Of a stretch of 6,070 nucleotides of DNA, positions 6,056 to 6,070 are shown piece by piece. The notes below the pieces were generated by a model, which was not told where the DNA came from, made no database searches, and worked only from the letters and a program-made list of their open reading frames with translations. A program made the translations under genes and the position numbers. The stretch is from an uncultured Oscillospiraceae bacterium (GTDB taxonomy: Bacteria > Bacillota > Clostridia > Oscillospirales > Oscillospiraceae): positions 1-6,070 of the forward strand of contig CAJLCG010000114.1 of assembly GCA_905205085.1 (NCBI GenBank). Reading direction: 5' to 3'. Every line of letters begins with the position of its first letter. Position 1 is the stretch's first letter.

Positions 6056-6070
6056 GGCGGCTCTGCCGCC
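6056..6070 (+). terminator. Probable intrinsic terminator hairpin, cut by the window end
   Basis: GGCGGC (6056-6061), loop TCT, GCCGCC (6065-6070) form a perfect 6-base-pair stem starting 21 bases after the sulfhydrylase stop. The bases just before it are GGGCCCG-type, so the stem could extend if the sequence past the edge continues CGGGCCC. The T-run, if any, is outside the window. Confidence 0.55.

Overview
The window reads as chromosomal DNA of a GC-rich Gram-positive anaerobe, most likely a clostridial gut bacterium of the Oscillospiraceae type (Flavonifractor-like). This is an inference from four things: GC-rich coding sequence with strong AGGAGG-type ribosome binding sites, a D-Ala-D-Ala carboxypeptidase with a C-terminal membrane anchor, a GerMN-domain lipoprotein, and the style of the O-acetylhomoserine sulfhydrylase. 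No mobile element, CRISPR array, tRNA or rRNA gene is visible.

Layout: a penicillin-binding D,D-carboxypeptidase gene runs leftward (1384 to 26). A 135-bp divergent intergenic region (1385-1519) holds two promoter-like extended -10 elements and a strong hairpin. From there a tight rightward cluster follows: a small membrane-anchored helix-hairpin-helix protein related to ComEA (1520-1921), an OmpR-family response regulator (1940-2641), a Cache-like/HAMP sensor histidine kinase starting at TTG (2666-4168), and a GerMN lipoprotein whose start overlaps the kinase stop (4165-4656). After a 94-bp gap with its own candidate promoter comes a PLP-dependent O-acetylhomoserine sulfhydrylase (4751-6034). 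The window ends inside a hairpin that is probably its terminator.

How they may work together: the regulator and kinase form a complete two-component system with all key residues present. The GerMN lipoprotein is translationally coupled to the kinase and should sit on the outer face of the membrane beside the kinase sensor domain. That order resembles MtrA-MtrB-LpqB of actinobacteria. With a peptidoglycan carboxypeptidase next door, an envelope-sensing role is a reasonable hypothesis but is not proven by sequence. The sulfhydrylase looks like a separate, highly expressed metabolic gene. I do not see a wholly new system; the most interesting parts are the intergenic promoter/hairpin arrangement and the kinase-GerMN pairing.
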